From contig JBEKNT010000122.1 in NCBI GenBank assembly GCA_049522565.1, positions 1 through 16,600 of the forward strand: DNA of 16,600 nt. The letters are read 5' to 3'. This document shows, one piece after another, positions 1 through 7,199 of this stretch. A model generated the notes under the pieces. That model searched no databases. It had not been told where the DNA came from and saw only the letters and a list, made by a program, of their open reading frames with translations. A program made the translations under genes and the position numbers. The stretch comes from JASHVB01 sp049522565. Its GTDB lineage: Bacteria > Pseudomonadota > Alphaproteobacteria > Acetobacterales > Acetobacteraceae. Each line of letters begins with the position of its first letter. The first letter of the stretch is position 1.

Positions 1-319
1 CGGCGTCAGTGAGCTGCTCACGTCCGCGCAGCCGCTCGGCGCTTCGGCGGCTGATCGCGCGCAGAGCCTCGAACCGGGAAGTGGCGTCAGGCCGCGCGGT
101 GCGACGCCGCCGCACGCCACCTTCGATGAATTCAGCCCCCGCCTGCTCGAGCACCCGCTGCACCTCTTCGCGGGTCGATTGGGATGTGCGCGGTGCAGGG
201 TCCGCTGTTTCGAGGCGGCGGACCGTTACCACTGACATTTTCAAACGGCGGGCGAGTTCCTCCTGCTCGATGCGTAGCAGGGCACGGGCGGCGCGGATCT
301 GTTCTGGGGTAATCTCCAT
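1..319 (-). CDS. Cro/C1-type helix-turn-helix regulator, 3' end beyond window edge
   Basis: A minus-strand reading frame starts with ATG at 317-319 and stays open to the left edge, giving at least 106 residues with no stop. Residues about 18-38 (EQEELARRLKMSVVTVRRLE) form a typical XRE-type DNA-binding helix-turn-helix. After it come VQRVLEQAGAEFIEGG, as in small XRE regulators and antitoxins, and then a basic Arg-rich tail. The likely role is a cytoplasmic DNA-binding repressor, possibly the antitoxin of a toxin-antitoxin pair or an autoregulator; any partner gene lies outside the window. Just upstream is a direct repeat of ATCATAT with 10-bp spacing (331-347), a plausible autoregulatory operator. 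The HTH assignment is from the motif; the antitoxin role is inference. The rest of the product is unknown. Confidence 0.72.
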   Translation of the reverse strand, partial: MEITPEQIRAARALLRIEQEELARRLKMSVVTVRRLETADPAPRTSQSTREEVQRVLEQAGAEFIEGGVRRRRTARPDATSRFEALRAISRRSAERLRGREQLTDA

Positions 320-330
320 GAGAGATTGCT

Positions 331-347
331 ATCATATAAGATCATAT
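331..347 (-). promoter_or_regulatory. 10-bp-phased direct repeat, candidate operator of the HTH gene
   Basis: Two perfect ATCATAT heptamers (331-337 and 341-347) are separated by AAG, so they fall on the same face of the helix. They lie 12-28 bases upstream of the HTH gene's start codon, next to a TTGACT-like -35 element (350-355, minus strand). An octamer TGCTATCA (327-334) overlaps the proximal end. The repeat is seen directly; its use as an operator is inferred from position and phasing. Confidence 0.45.
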
Positions 348-451
348 CCAGTCAATTTTGGCCCCCGAGCGTCTCCACTCCGTCTGGATTGGCCGCATAC
401 TCACCGCCGTGGCTGGCTCACTGCCTTTGCGGACTCTTTGTCGTCGCCTGC

Positions 452-489
452 CCCTCGTGGCGAGGGCGCGGCGGTCAGACTGTCCGCCG
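452..489 (-). terminator. Two adjacent G+C-rich hairpins after the substrate-binding protein gene
   Basis: Downstream of the stop codon at 537 are a near-perfect 21-base dyad (469-489, arms CGGCGG/CCGCCG plus inner CAG/CTG with one T-T mismatch) and a 6-bp stem with a 3-base loop (452-457/461-466). Neither is followed by a T-run on the minus strand, so an intrinsic terminator is not proven. The dyads could instead be intergenic repeat sequence. Nothing else was seen in the 217-base gap between the HTH gene and the transporter gene apart from the promoter region. Confidence 0.3.
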
Positions 490-536
490 AGAAGTCCGCA
501 CCACAGCGGTTCGCACCCACGCTCCGCCCGATCGCC

Positions 537-1883
537 TCACGTCCGGTTATAGGATTCCAGCTCGCCCTCCGCCCAATCGATCACCTGTTCCACCGTCTGA
601 CCGCCCGGCCCCAGGCGCTGGATCATCTGCGGCATCGTGCCGTTGTTGTAGATCTGCACCGCAATCTCGGGCGGCGCGGGATAGCCGGCGACGATCGGCG
701 TAGCATGGTGCTGCGGTTTGACCGGGTAGTTGTAGAACACGCCGGTCGGCGGGCCTTCCTTCTCCCATATGTCGAAATCCGTCATGCTCTGGAACGGCGG
801 AATGTCATAGCCATGCGTGGCGTCCGCCATGCGATGCACCTGTTCGCGCCGCGACAGGTGCTCCAGCAGATCCTTGGCCGCGCTCTTGTTCTGCGCGAAC
901 GACCAGACGCCCCAGAATTGTGGATTATACGGCACGAAGCGGCCAGCGCTGCCCTTCGGGTTGGGAAACGACCAGCAGTTCTCCGCCACATGCGGGGCAT
1001 CCTTCTTCGCCACCGACCACGCCGATGGCGCGTCGAAGATCAGCGCCGTGTGGCCGGAGATCAGCGCACGGTTGTTGCCCGCGCCGTCCCAGCCATACAC
1101 CGCCGGATCGACGAAATGCGTCAGCTTGCTGGCGTAGTCCAGCACCGCCCGGACGCGGTCCGACCTGACCGTGATCGCACCCTTGGCGTCGATGAGCTGA
1201 GCGCCGAAACCGGCAAACAGCGAGCCGCACCAGTCCACCGCGTCGCCGGAGTTCGACAGCGTCAGCCCGAGCGGCATGCCGGCTGCATGGCACTGCGCCG
1301 CGGCACGCAGGAAGGTGTCCCAGTTCCAGTTGTCGGACTCCTGCGTTGCTACGGGTTTGGCGGGATACATCGCCTGCACGTCGAGACCGCAGTGCTCGCG
1401 GAACACGTCGAACCGCACGCAGCTCGCCATGTTCTTGCTCATGGGGGAGCATGGCAGCGCGCGCCAGACGCCGTCGATCCTGGCGAGATAGTCGAGGATC
1501 CCGGACACGCCGCCGTACTGCGCGGTCAGGCGCTGCATGACGTCGTCCATCGGCTCAAGCTGCGCCGCGTACTGATGCACCATCCAGGTCGGAAAGGCGC
1601 GAACGTCGTGGCCAGTGCGCGACTGTGCTTCGGTGGCGAGGGTGAGCAGGTTCTTGGCGCCGGTGCTGGTGACGAATTCGAGCTGCACTTGCACCTTGTT
1701 TTGCTCGGCCCAGGCTTCGACGATGCGGCGCATCACGTCGTTGCCCTCGATGACCCAGTGGTCGGTAAGGCCCACGGTCAGCTTCCCCGCGGCGCCGGCG
1801 GTGCGGATGTGCACCAGCGGCAGCGCAGCCGCGGCCGCGGTCATGTGCAAGGCCTGCCGACGCGTTATGTGGGTGGCGCCCAT
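537..1883 (-). CDS. ABC transporter extracellular substrate-binding protein (family 1-like)
   Basis: The product is 448 residues. The N-terminus THITRRQALHMTAAAAALPL has a twin-arginine (RR at 8-9), a short hydrophobic stretch and an Ala-rich cleavage region near residue 30, so Tat or Sec export to the periplasm is expected. The mature part begins KLTVGLTDHWVIEG and has the length and Trp/Tyr/Asn-rich character of sugar- or oligosaccharide-type binding proteins (SBP_bac_1). The ATG at 1881-1883 is chosen because GGAGGA lies 8 bases upstream and the leader begins right after it; the frame stays open further upstream but without leader-like sequence. A TTGACT hexamer at 1931-1936 is a possible -35 with no good -10. 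No permease or ATPase gene is adjacent, so this is an orphan component, and the ligand cannot be told from sequence. A binding protein for sugars is the best guess. Confidence 0.88.
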   Translation of the reverse strand: MGATHITRRQALHMTAAAAALPLVHIRTAGAAGKLTVGLTDHWVIEGNDVMRRIVEAWAEQNKVQVQLEFVTSTGAKNLLTLATEAQSRTGHDVRAFPTWMVHQYAAQLEPMDDVMQRLTAQYGGVSGILDYLARIDGVWRALPCSPMSKNMASCVRFDVFREHCGLDVQAMYPAKPVATQESDNWNWDTFLRAAAQCHAAGMPLGLTLSNSGDAVDWCGSLFAGFGAQLIDAKGAITVRSDRVRAVLDYASKLTHFVDPAVYGWDGAGNNRALISGHTALIFDAPSAWSVAKKDAPHVAENCWSFPNPKGSAGRFVPYNPQFWGVWSFAQNKSAAKDLLEHLSRREQVHRMADATHGYDIPPFQSMTDFDIWEKEGPPTGVFYNYPVKPQHHATPIVAGYPAPPEIAVQIYNNGTMPQMIQRLGPGGQTVEQVIDWAEGELESYNRT

Positions 1884-2191
1884 GCGTCGTTTCCTCCGGT
1901 GGCATTGTGTCGGACGGCGGAGACTAGCAGAGTCAAACCGCCATGGCGCGGCTGGCTGAGGCTGCTGGTATTCTGCTTCTGACGGATCGAGCCCGCCGGC
2001 CACGCCATCATTGTCATGGTCGGCGAAGGCCGGCCATCCACGACTGCAACTTTCCCGAACGTTCGAATGTCGTGGATTCCGGGCCTGTGCCCAGCACGAC
2101 GAGTCGGAGCGAGCGTGCCACGTCTCCAGGGCTCGAAGTGTGAGGATAACAACGCTGGAAGCCGGTGCCGATCGCTCCTCGCAGCCGCTTC
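1884..2191. repeat. Dyad-rich intergenic stretch, REP-like
   Basis: This 308-base gap between glyQ and the binding-protein gene holds no credible gene. It does hold nested dyads: ATCCACGAC (2036-2044) pairs with GTCGTGGAT (2069-2077), enclosing the perfect palindrome CGAACGTTCG (2056-2065). Just before them ATGGTCGG/CCGGCCAT arms flank CGAAGG. The composition resembles dispersed intergenic repeats of Alphaproteobacteria. Copy number elsewhere in the genome cannot be judged from one window. Confidence 0.5.
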
Positions 2192-2207
2192 CTACGCAGC
2201 CGCTTCC
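2181..2207. repeat. 15-bp-period tandem duplication across the glyQ stop codon
   Basis: GCAGCCGCTTCC occurs at 2181-2192 and again at 2196-2207, a period of 15 bases. The glyQ stop (TAG, 2192-2194 on the minus strand) falls at the junction between the units, so the terminal Glu-Ala-Ala-Ala codons are repeated just past the stop. This looks like slippage or a small duplication. Confidence 0.6.
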
Positions 2208-3058
2208 CCCGCGACCCAAGCCTCGCAACAGCCCTTCGCCAGGGCGCGCACACGGCCGATATAGCTCGCCCGCTCGGTCACGCTGATCACCCCGCGGGCG
2301 TCGAGCAGGTTGAAAAGATGGCTCGCCTTGATGCACTGGTCGTATGCCGGCAGTGCCAACTTCTCCTCCAGCAGCGCGGCGCACTCTTGCTCCGCATCGG
2401 CGAAATGCCGCATCAGCAGCGCGGTATCCGCTTGCTCGAAATTGAACCGGCTGAATTCGCGTTCGGCGCGGAGGAAGACATCGCCATAGGTTACGCCGGC
2501 GCCGTTGAAGTCGAGGTCGAAGATGCTCTGCTTGTCCTGCACGTACATCGCCAGGCGCTCGAGCCCGTAGGTCATCTCAAAGCTCGGCAGCGTTACCGGG
2601 ATGCCACCGACCTGTTGGAAATAGGTGAACTGGCCGACTTCCATGCCGTCGCACCACACCTCCCAGCCGAGGCCCCAGGCACCGAGGGTCGGGCTCTCCC
2701 AGTCGTCCTCGACGAAGCGGAAATCGTGATGCAACGGGTCGAGGCCGAGCGCACGGTAGCTGCCCAGCAGCAGCTCCTGCGCGTCCGGCGGGCTGGGCTT
2801 CATGATCACCTGATACTGGTAATAGTGCTGCACCCGGTTGGGGTTTTCTCCATAGCGGCCGTCGGTCGGGCGGCGGCTGGGCTGCACATAGGCGGCGCGC
2901 CACGGCTTGGGGCCGAGCGCACGCAATGTGGTGGCGGGATGGAACGTGCCGGCACCCATCTCCATGTCGTACGGCTGGAGCAATACGCAGCCCTGGCGGC
3001 TCCAGTATTCCTGCAACCGCAGGATCAAGGCCTGGAAACTGGTGTCATTGCGTTGCAT
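2192..3058 (-). CDS. glyQ: Glycine--tRNA ligase alpha subunit
   Basis: The product is 288 residues, the usual size of bacterial GlyQ. It is the catalytic alpha subunit of the alpha2-beta2 glycyl-tRNA synthetase, which activates glycine with ATP and charges tRNA-Gly in the cytoplasm. Recognisable family blocks are LQEYWSRQGCVLLQPYDMEMGAGTFHP near the start, AAYVQPSRRPTDGRYGENPNR (residues about 56-75), FRFVEDDWESPTLGAWGLGWEVW and the GMEVGQFTYFQQVGG block. The ATG at 3056-3058 is chosen because it begins MQRNDTSFQALI as in the family; extending upstream would run into the intergenic repeat. No clear Shine-Dalgarno is visible. The beta subunit glyS, usually the next gene, is not downstream here: a dyad-rich gap and a transporter gene follow. 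A 15-base tandem repeat spans the stop codon. Confidence 0.97.
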   Translation of the reverse strand: MQRNDTSFQALILRLQEYWSRQGCVLLQPYDMEMGAGTFHPATTLRALGPKPWRAAYVQPSRRPTDGRYGENPNRVQHYYQYQVIMKPSPPDAQELLLGSYRALGLDPLHHDFRFVEDDWESPTLGAWGLGWEVWCDGMEVGQFTYFQQVGGIPVTLPSFEMTYGLERLAMYVQDKQSIFDLDFNGAGVTYGDVFLRAEREFSRFNFEQADTALLMRHFADAEQECAALLEEKLALPAYDQCIKASHLFNLLDARGVISVTERASYIGRVRALAKGCCEAWVAGEAAA

Positions 3059-3140
3059 GGCGTCGCGGGCGGCCTCGGCTGGTGGTCGGACGGAGGGTAA
3101 AGCACCGCCGAGGGTGGCGGGCAAGGAAGCGTCGCGCCCC

Positions 3141-3235
3141 GTCATTGCGAGCGTAGCGAAGCAATCCCCCGCCCGATGAGCCGCACCGCCTCCCCAGGCC
3201 GGGGATTGCTTCGTCACGCCGCGCCTCGCGGTGAC
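3141..3235. repeat. Inverted pair of REP-like elements between glyQ and the ligase gene
   Basis: The left arm GTCATTGCGAGCGTAGCGAA with GCAATCCCC (3141-3169) is matched by an inverted, imperfect copy that starts GGGGATTGCTTCG at 3201 and ends GGTGAC at 3235. The core GCGAAGCAATC is the well-known dispersed intergenic repeat of many Alphaproteobacteria. The arms can fold into one long stem over a 31-base loop. The remaining parts of the 331-base divergent gap (3059-3389) must hold the promoters of both flanking genes, but no convincing -35/-10 pair was recognised. Confidence 0.75.
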
Positions 3236-3389
3236 AGGGGCCTCGTGACAGGGGCGGCGGGGATTCCAGCCAGGGTGGAAATGCTTCCGCCGCCATGGCC
3301 GGCCACTGCGCCACCCCGCGCCACGCTTGACCGACCCGGCGCCCTGCGCGGTCTTGCCAGCAACCGCCCGTCAGGACACACGGCACGCT

Positions 3390-4979
3390 ATGGAAGACAT
3401 CGCCACTTTGCCGTCACGCCTGCCCCCGGTAGAACGCACCCTCCCGGGCATGCTGCGCCGCCAGGCGGCGCTCTACGGCAACCGCCGGCTGGTCGAGATC
3501 GGCGGCCAGACCTGGAGCTTCGCCGAAACACTGGAAATGGCCGCGCGCTTTGGCGGCACGCTGCGCGCGGCCGGCATCCAGCGCGGCGATCATGTCGCGG
3601 TGATGTGCGGCAACCGGCCGGAACTGCTGCAGGTCTATCTTGGCTGCGGCTGGATCGGCGCGGTGACTGTACCGATCAATACTGCTTCGCGTGGTGCGCA
3701 GCTCGCGCATATCCTGGCGAATTCCCAGGCGAAGCTGCTGGTGGTGCAGTCCGAGTTCGCCGAGGCGCTGGATACGCTGGACGTCGTGTCGCCGTCGCTG
3801 CGCACGACTTGGCTGATCGGCGACGCTGACGTGCCGGCGGGCCGGCCGCATCCCGGGCGTTTCCCTGCGCCCGCGGAGCCCGTGCCGGAGGCCGCGATCG
3901 GGCCCGGCGATACGGTGGCGATCCTCTACACCTCGGGCACGACCGGCGTGTCGAAGGGCGTGTGCTGCCCGCACGCGCAGTATTTCTGGTGGGGCGTGAA
4001 TACCGCGCGATTGCTTGGGCTGCGTGGGGACGACGTGTTGCTGACGACGCTGCCGCTATTCCACACCAATGCGCTCAATACGTTTTACCAGGCGCTGCTG
4101 ACCGGCGCCGCGCTGGTGGTGGAACCGCGCTTCTCCGCGTCCGGCTTTGCCGCCTCGTTGTCCCGCCACGGCGCCACCGTCACCTACTTGCTCGGCGCGA
4201 TGGTGCCGATCCTGCTGTCGCGCCCGCCCAGCGCGCTGGATCGCGCGCACCGCGTGCGCATCGCCCTGGGTCCGGGCGTGCCGGAGCGCTTCCATCCCGA
4301 GTTCCGCACCCGCTTCGGCATCGCGCTGCTGGACGGCTATGGCTCGACCGAGACGAATTTCGTGCTGGGCTGCACGCTGTCCGGCCAGCGTCCCGGCATG
4401 ATGGGGCCTGTGTTCGAGGGGTTCGAGGCGCGCGTGGTGGACGACGCGGACAATACGTTGCGCGATGGCATCCCCGGCGAACTGGTGCTGCGCGCCGACC
4501 AACCCTTTGCCTTCGCCACCGGCTATTTCGGCATGGCGGAGAAGACCGTCGAGGCCTGGCGCAACCTGTGGTTCCACACCGGCGACCGCGTGGTGCGGGA
4601 GGCGAACGGCTACTACCGCTTCATCGACCGGATGAAGGACGCGATCCGCCGGCGGGGGGAAAATGTTTCGTCCTATGAGGTAGAGCAAGTGCTGCTGTCG
4701 CATCCTGATGTTGCCGCGGCGGCGGCGTTTCCCGTGCGGTCGGAATTGGCCGAGGACGAGGTGATGGCGGCGATCGTGCTGCGTGACGGGCGTTCGCTGA
4801 CGCCGGCCGCGTTGGCGGAGTACTGCAAGGGCCGCATGCCGGCCTTTGCCATCCCGCGGTTCATCGAGTTCCTGGCCACACTGCCGATGACCGAGAATGG
4901 CAAGGTGCAGAAGTTCCGGCTGCGCGAGCGGGGGGTTACCGCCGCGAGCTGGGACCGCGAGGGCGGGACGGGGGAGTAA
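3390..4979 (+). CDS. AMP-forming acyl-CoA ligase (ANL superfamily, CaiC-like)
   Basis: This 529-residue enzyme should activate a carboxylic acid with ATP to an acyl-adenylate and transfer the acyl group to coenzyme A. The ANL core motifs appear in order: YTSGTTGVSKG (180-190, phosphate-binding loop), YGSTET (317-322), FHTGD (ending at D399), the hinge block FIDRMKDAIRRRGENVSSYE, and NGKVQK carrying the C-terminal catalytic lysine K505. The RRRGENVSSYEVE wording resembles crotonobetaine/carnitine-CoA ligase-type and related acyl-CoA ligases, but the substrate cannot be assigned. ATG 3390 is chosen because it gives the usual N-terminus (PPVERTLPGMLRRQA); an AGGA lies about 13 bases upstream, which is weak. 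It is transcribed divergently from glyQ and has no co-oriented metabolic partner. A soluble cytoplasmic protein is expected. Confidence 0.93.
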   Translation: MEDIATLPSRLPPVERTLPGMLRRQAALYGNRRLVEIGGQTWSFAETLEMAARFGGTLRAAGIQRGDHVAVMCGNRPELLQVYLGCGWIGAVTVPINTASRGAQLAHILANSQAKLLVVQSEFAEALDTLDVVSPSLRTTWLIGDADVPAGRPHPGRFPAPAEPVPEAAIGPGDTVAILYTSGTTGVSKGVCCPHAQYFWWGVNTARLLGLRGDDVLLTTLPLFHTNALNTFYQALLTGAALVVEPRFSASGFAASLSRHGATVTYLLGAMVPILLSRPPSALDRAHRVRIALGPGVPERFHPEFRTRFGIALLDGYGSTETNFVLGCTLSGQRPGMMGPVFEGFEARVVDDADNTLRDGIPGELVLRADQPFAFATGYFGMAEKTVEAWRNLWFHTGDRVVREANGYYRFIDRMKDAIRRRGENVSSYEVEQVLLSHPDVAAAAAFPVRSELAEDEVMAAIVLRDGRSLTPAALAEYCKGRMPAFAIPRFIEFLATLPMTENGKVQKFRLRERGVTAASWDREGGTGE

Positions 4980-5047
4980 GCGACCATCACGAACCGGCCC
5001 CCGGTGTCCGCTGCCATGATGGGCCGAGACCTGCTAATGTTATTCAC

Positions 5048-5185
5048 ATGGACCACGCGGCCCCTTACCACCCGCAGGACGATCCCATCCTGATGCGGTT
5101 CCGTTCCGCATTGGACGGCATCTTTGATGGCCGGCTCGAACGGCTCGTATTGTTTGGCTCGCGCGCGCGCGGCGAGGCGCGCGGT
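5048..5185 (+). pseudogene. 5' remnant of a MNT-type nucleotidyltransferase gene
   Basis: From ATG 5048 the first 46 codons read as the start of a minimal nucleotidyltransferase: FRSALDGIFDGRLERLVLFG leads into SRARGEARG. GSRARG is the nucleotide-binding glycine/serine motif, which in the family is followed at once by a D-S-D-x-D metal-binding segment. That segment is missing here. Right after GEARG the sequence becomes the antisense of the vapC stop and coding end (stop at 5186-5188). The 3' part of the gene was not found on the far side of the VapBC pair, so it was lost, not merely split. Such proteins are typically antitoxins of HEPN-MNT pairs or AMP-transferring regulators. The frame runs on to 5458 but that extension is vapC antisense and not meaningful. 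Confidence 0.7.
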
Positions 5186-5605
5186 TCATTCGCTCCAGGG
5201 ATTTACCATCGGTACCGGCAGATCAGCAAAATGCCGCGTGTTGCGCGTGGCCAATGTGGCGTGGTTGGCCAACACGATGCCCGCGATCATTGTATCGCGC
5301 AGTTCGCCCGGGCGGCCGGCGCGTTGGCGTACGGTCAGCAGAGTGGCCGCTTGTTCAGCGGCGGCGGTGTCGAACGAGATCACGCGCCTGCCGATATCCT
5401 CTTCGATCAGTCGTTCGAATTCGGTTTCCAACAGCGACCGTCGGCGGCTGTCTGGTAAGATCTCGATCCCACTGCGAATTTCGAACACATTTATCGATGT
5501 CGTCCAGACGGACGGCTCCGCCTGTCGATCGAGCCAGATCGTTACCATGCGCTCCGGCCGCTGCCGCATCAACTCGGAAAGCACGTTGGTATCCAGAATG
5601 ACCAT
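5186..5605 (-). CDS. vapC: VapC/FitB-type PIN-domain toxin (module 1)
   Basis: A 139-residue PIN-domain protein with the expected acidic residues D5 (MVILDTN), E42 (FEIRSGI) and D104 (ELRDTMIAGI). The last family position is N122 (LATRNTRHF), as often seen in this group. PIN toxins are Mg-dependent ribonucleases that cut tRNA or other RNA and are held inactive by the antitoxin. The C-terminus MVNPW matches FitB/StbB-type proteins. The start ATG (5603-5605) shares one base with the antitoxin stop (TAATG), so the two genes are translationally coupled. The stop lies exactly at the break point of the nucleotidyltransferase remnant. The RNA target cannot be read from sequence. Confidence 0.92.
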   Translation of the reverse strand: MVILDTNVLSELMRQRPERMVTIWLDRQAEPSVWTTSINVFEIRSGIEILPDSRRRSLLETEFERLIEEDIGRRVISFDTAAAEQAATLLTVRQRAGRPGELRDTMIAGIVLANHATLATRNTRHFADLPVPMVNPWSE

Positions 5606-5856
5606 TAATCGAATGTCGCCGGCTTTGGCGCATAGCCCCGCAATTCCGGAATCTCTTCGTCATCACGCAGGCCAATGCCGGCGAACCGTGCAGCGATGCG
5701 GGTACCAAGCCCGGTCTTTCGTACCGACTCCGCATTGACCGCGGCGCGCAGGATGGCGCGCACTTCCTCCTCCATGCTGCAGCCGTGCACGGCGGCGCGG
5801 CGGCGTAGCTTTTCCTTCACGTCGTCCTCTAAGTTGCGCACGACGAGCTGGGCCAT
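5605..5856 (-). CDS. vapB: VapB/FitA-type ribbon-helix-helix antitoxin (module 1)
   Basis: An 83-residue protein. Residues 1-40 (MAQLVVRNLEDDVKEKLRRR, then HGCSMEEEVRAILRAAV) form the ribbon-helix-helix DNA-binding fold of FitA-like antitoxins. The C-terminal half, ending in ELRGYAPKPATFD, would wrap around the PIN toxin. It is predicted to neutralise VapC and, with it, repress its own promoter. ATG 5856 is chosen because GAGGAG lies about 8 bases upstream and the RHH fold starts there; longer readings in this frame run into the next operon in antisense. It overlaps vapC by one base. The upstream dyad TGATATCA (5880-5887) is a likely operator. Confidence 0.9.
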   Translation of the reverse strand: MAQLVVRNLEDDVKEKLRRRAAVHGCSMEEEVRAILRAAVNAESVRKTGLGTRIAARFAGIGLRDDEEIPELRGYAPKPATFD

Positions 5857-5870
5857 GTCTGAATCTCCTC

Positions 5871-5889
5871 TGCTATCACTGATATCACA
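5871..5889 (-). promoter_or_regulatory. Candidate VapBC module 1 operator
   Basis: A perfect 8-base palindrome TGATATCA (5880-5887) sits inside two direct copies of TATCAC (5874-5879 and 5883-5888), 15-33 bases before the vapB start codon. The octamer TGCTATCA (5871-5878) abuts it. RHH antitoxins commonly bind short dyads or repeats of this kind over their own promoter; function here is inferred. Confidence 0.5.
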
Positions 5890-5936
5890 TAGTCGGCCAC
5901 AACGCCAGCACCGCCGCCCCTTGCAGCCGCGAGCCA

Positions 5937-7199
5937 ATGTCGCAGTATCCAGCCATGCCGAACGCCCCCTCCCCTGCCCTCACTGCCCCAACGCTTGCCG
6001 CCAACGTCATGCACTTCGCGCGGCTGCTCCGCCGCGCCGGCTTGCCGGTCGGCCCGGCCGAGACGCTCGCCGCGCAGCAGGCGCTGTCGTTGATCGAGCT
6101 CGGCGACAAGGCGGAAACCCGCACAGCGCTGCGCTCGGTCATGACCCATCGCCACGAGCACCAGGAGGTGTTCGACCAGGCCTTCGCCCTGTTCTGGCGC
6201 GACCCCACCGCGGCGGAACAGGCGGCGGCGATGGCGCTGCTGGAGGCGCAGAAGGAGAAGAAGCTGGAACGCCCGCCACCGGCCTCGCGCCGCGTCGCCG
6301 AGGCCATGCAGCAGAAGCGCGACCACCGGCCGCAGCCGCAGGACGAGCCCCCGGTGCAGGACGCGGTGCTGACCGTGTCCGACCAGGAACGCCTCCAGCG
6401 CATGGACTTCGAGGCGATGAGCGCCGAGGAGATCGCCGCCGCCAAGCGCGAAATCCGCCGGCTGACCCTGCCGCTCGACCTGCGGCGGACCCGGCGGCTG
6501 CGGCCCGATCCGCTCGGCCCGGTCACCGACCTGCGCCGCACCATCCGCCAGAGCCTGCGCCAGGGCGGCGAGATCCTGACCATCGCCCGCAACCGCCGCC
6601 AGGTGCGCGCGCCACCGCTGGTGGTGCTGTGCGACATTTCCGGCTCGATGTCGCGTTACGCACAGATCTTGCTGCATTTCCTGCACGCGGTGACGAATGA
6701 CCGCGACCGCGTCCACGTGTTCCTGTTCGGCACGCGGCTGACCAACATCACCCGCCAGTTGCGCCACCGCGATCCGGAGGTGGCGTTCCAGACCGTGGCG
6801 CATATCGTGCCCGACTGGTCCGGCGGCACCCGCATCGGCGAGGCGCTGGCCGCCTTCAACCGCCGCTGGGCCAAGCGTGTGCTGGCGCAGGGCGCGGTGG
6901 TGCTGCTGATCACCGACGGGCTGGACCGCCCGCGCGACGCCGAACACGCCGGCGAACTGGCGGAGAATATGGACCGGCTGCACCGCTCCTGCCGGCGGCT
7001 GATCTGGCTCAATCCGCTGTTGCGCTGGTCGGGGTTCGAACCAAAATCCCAAGGCATCCGCGCGATGCTGCCGCATGTCGATGACTTCCGGCCGGTGCAC
7101 AATCTGGCCAGCCTGCGCTCGCTGGTCGATCTGCTGTCGCGTCCCGCGCCGCCACGCGGTTTGGCGCCGCTGGCGGGATATGAAAGGATAGCCGCATGA
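5937..7199 (+). CDS. CoxE-type VWA-domain protein
   Basis: A 420-residue protein of the CoxE/VWA family, used with a MoxR-type ATPase (CoxD) to mature molybdenum hydroxylases such as CO dehydrogenase. Residues 1-230 are the helical, charged N-terminal region, with a KLTLPLDLRRTRR-like basic segment before the VWA domain. The VWA metal-ion site is complete: D233, S235 and S237 (DISGSMSRY), T298 (SGGTRIG) and D327 (ITDGLD). It is probably cytoplasmic, acting as an adaptor for the ATPase on apo-enzyme. The start is uncertain: ATG 5937 and ATG 5955 are both possible and neither has a good Shine-Dalgarno. The stop overlaps the next gene by ATGA, so they are one operon. No moxR/coxD is adjacent; the gene lies only 80 bases from a divergent VapBC pair. 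Confidence 0.9.
   Translation: MSQYPAMPNAPSPALTAPTLAANVMHFARLLRRAGLPVGPAETLAAQQALSLIELGDKAETRTALRSVMTHRHEHQEVFDQAFALFWRDPTAAEQAAAMALLEAQKEKKLERPPPASRRVAEAMQQKRDHRPQPQDEPPVQDAVLTVSDQERLQRMDFEAMSAEEIAAAKREIRRLTLPLDLRRTRRLRPDPLGPVTDLRRTIRQSLRQGGEILTIARNRRQVRAPPLVVLCDISGSMSRYAQILLHFLHAVTNDRDRVHVFLFGTRLTNITRQLRHRDPEVAFQTVAHIVPDWSGGTRIGEALAAFNRRWAKRVLAQGAVVLLITDGLDRPRDAEHAGELAENMDRLHRSCRRLIWLNPLLRWSGFEPKSQGIRAMLPHVDDFRPVHNLASLRSLVDLLSRPAPPRGLAPLAGYERIAA

Noticed and set aside
9..1982. Long plus-strand open frame of 657 codons
   Set aside because: It is the antisense of the substrate-binding protein gene, Arg/His-rich, with no family motif. The opposite strand has a leader, a Shine-Dalgarno and domain-like sequence.
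1884..2384. Upstream extension of the substrate-binding protein frame
   Set aside because: The frame stays open into the intergenic repeats and the end of glyQ, but the Tat-like leader and GGAGGA support ATG 1883.
3059..3217. N-terminal extension of GlyQ
   Set aside because: It reads through the dispersed REP-like repeat; GlyQ homologues start at MQRNDTSF-like sequence.
5186..5458. Continuation of the nucleotidyltransferase frame
   Set aside because: From 5186 it is antisense of vapC with no D-S-D-x-D segment, so it is not part of the original gene.
5048..5936. VapBC module 1 as a simple insertion flanked by both halves of the nucleotidyltransferase gene
   Set aside because: The 80 bases beyond vapB contain no sequence matching the missing 3' part, so replacement or deletion fits better than clean insertion.
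5829..7100. Minus-strand open frame opposite coxE that runs into vapB
   Set aside because: It is Gln/His/Arg-rich antisense of the VWA gene, and the VapB fold begins at 5856.
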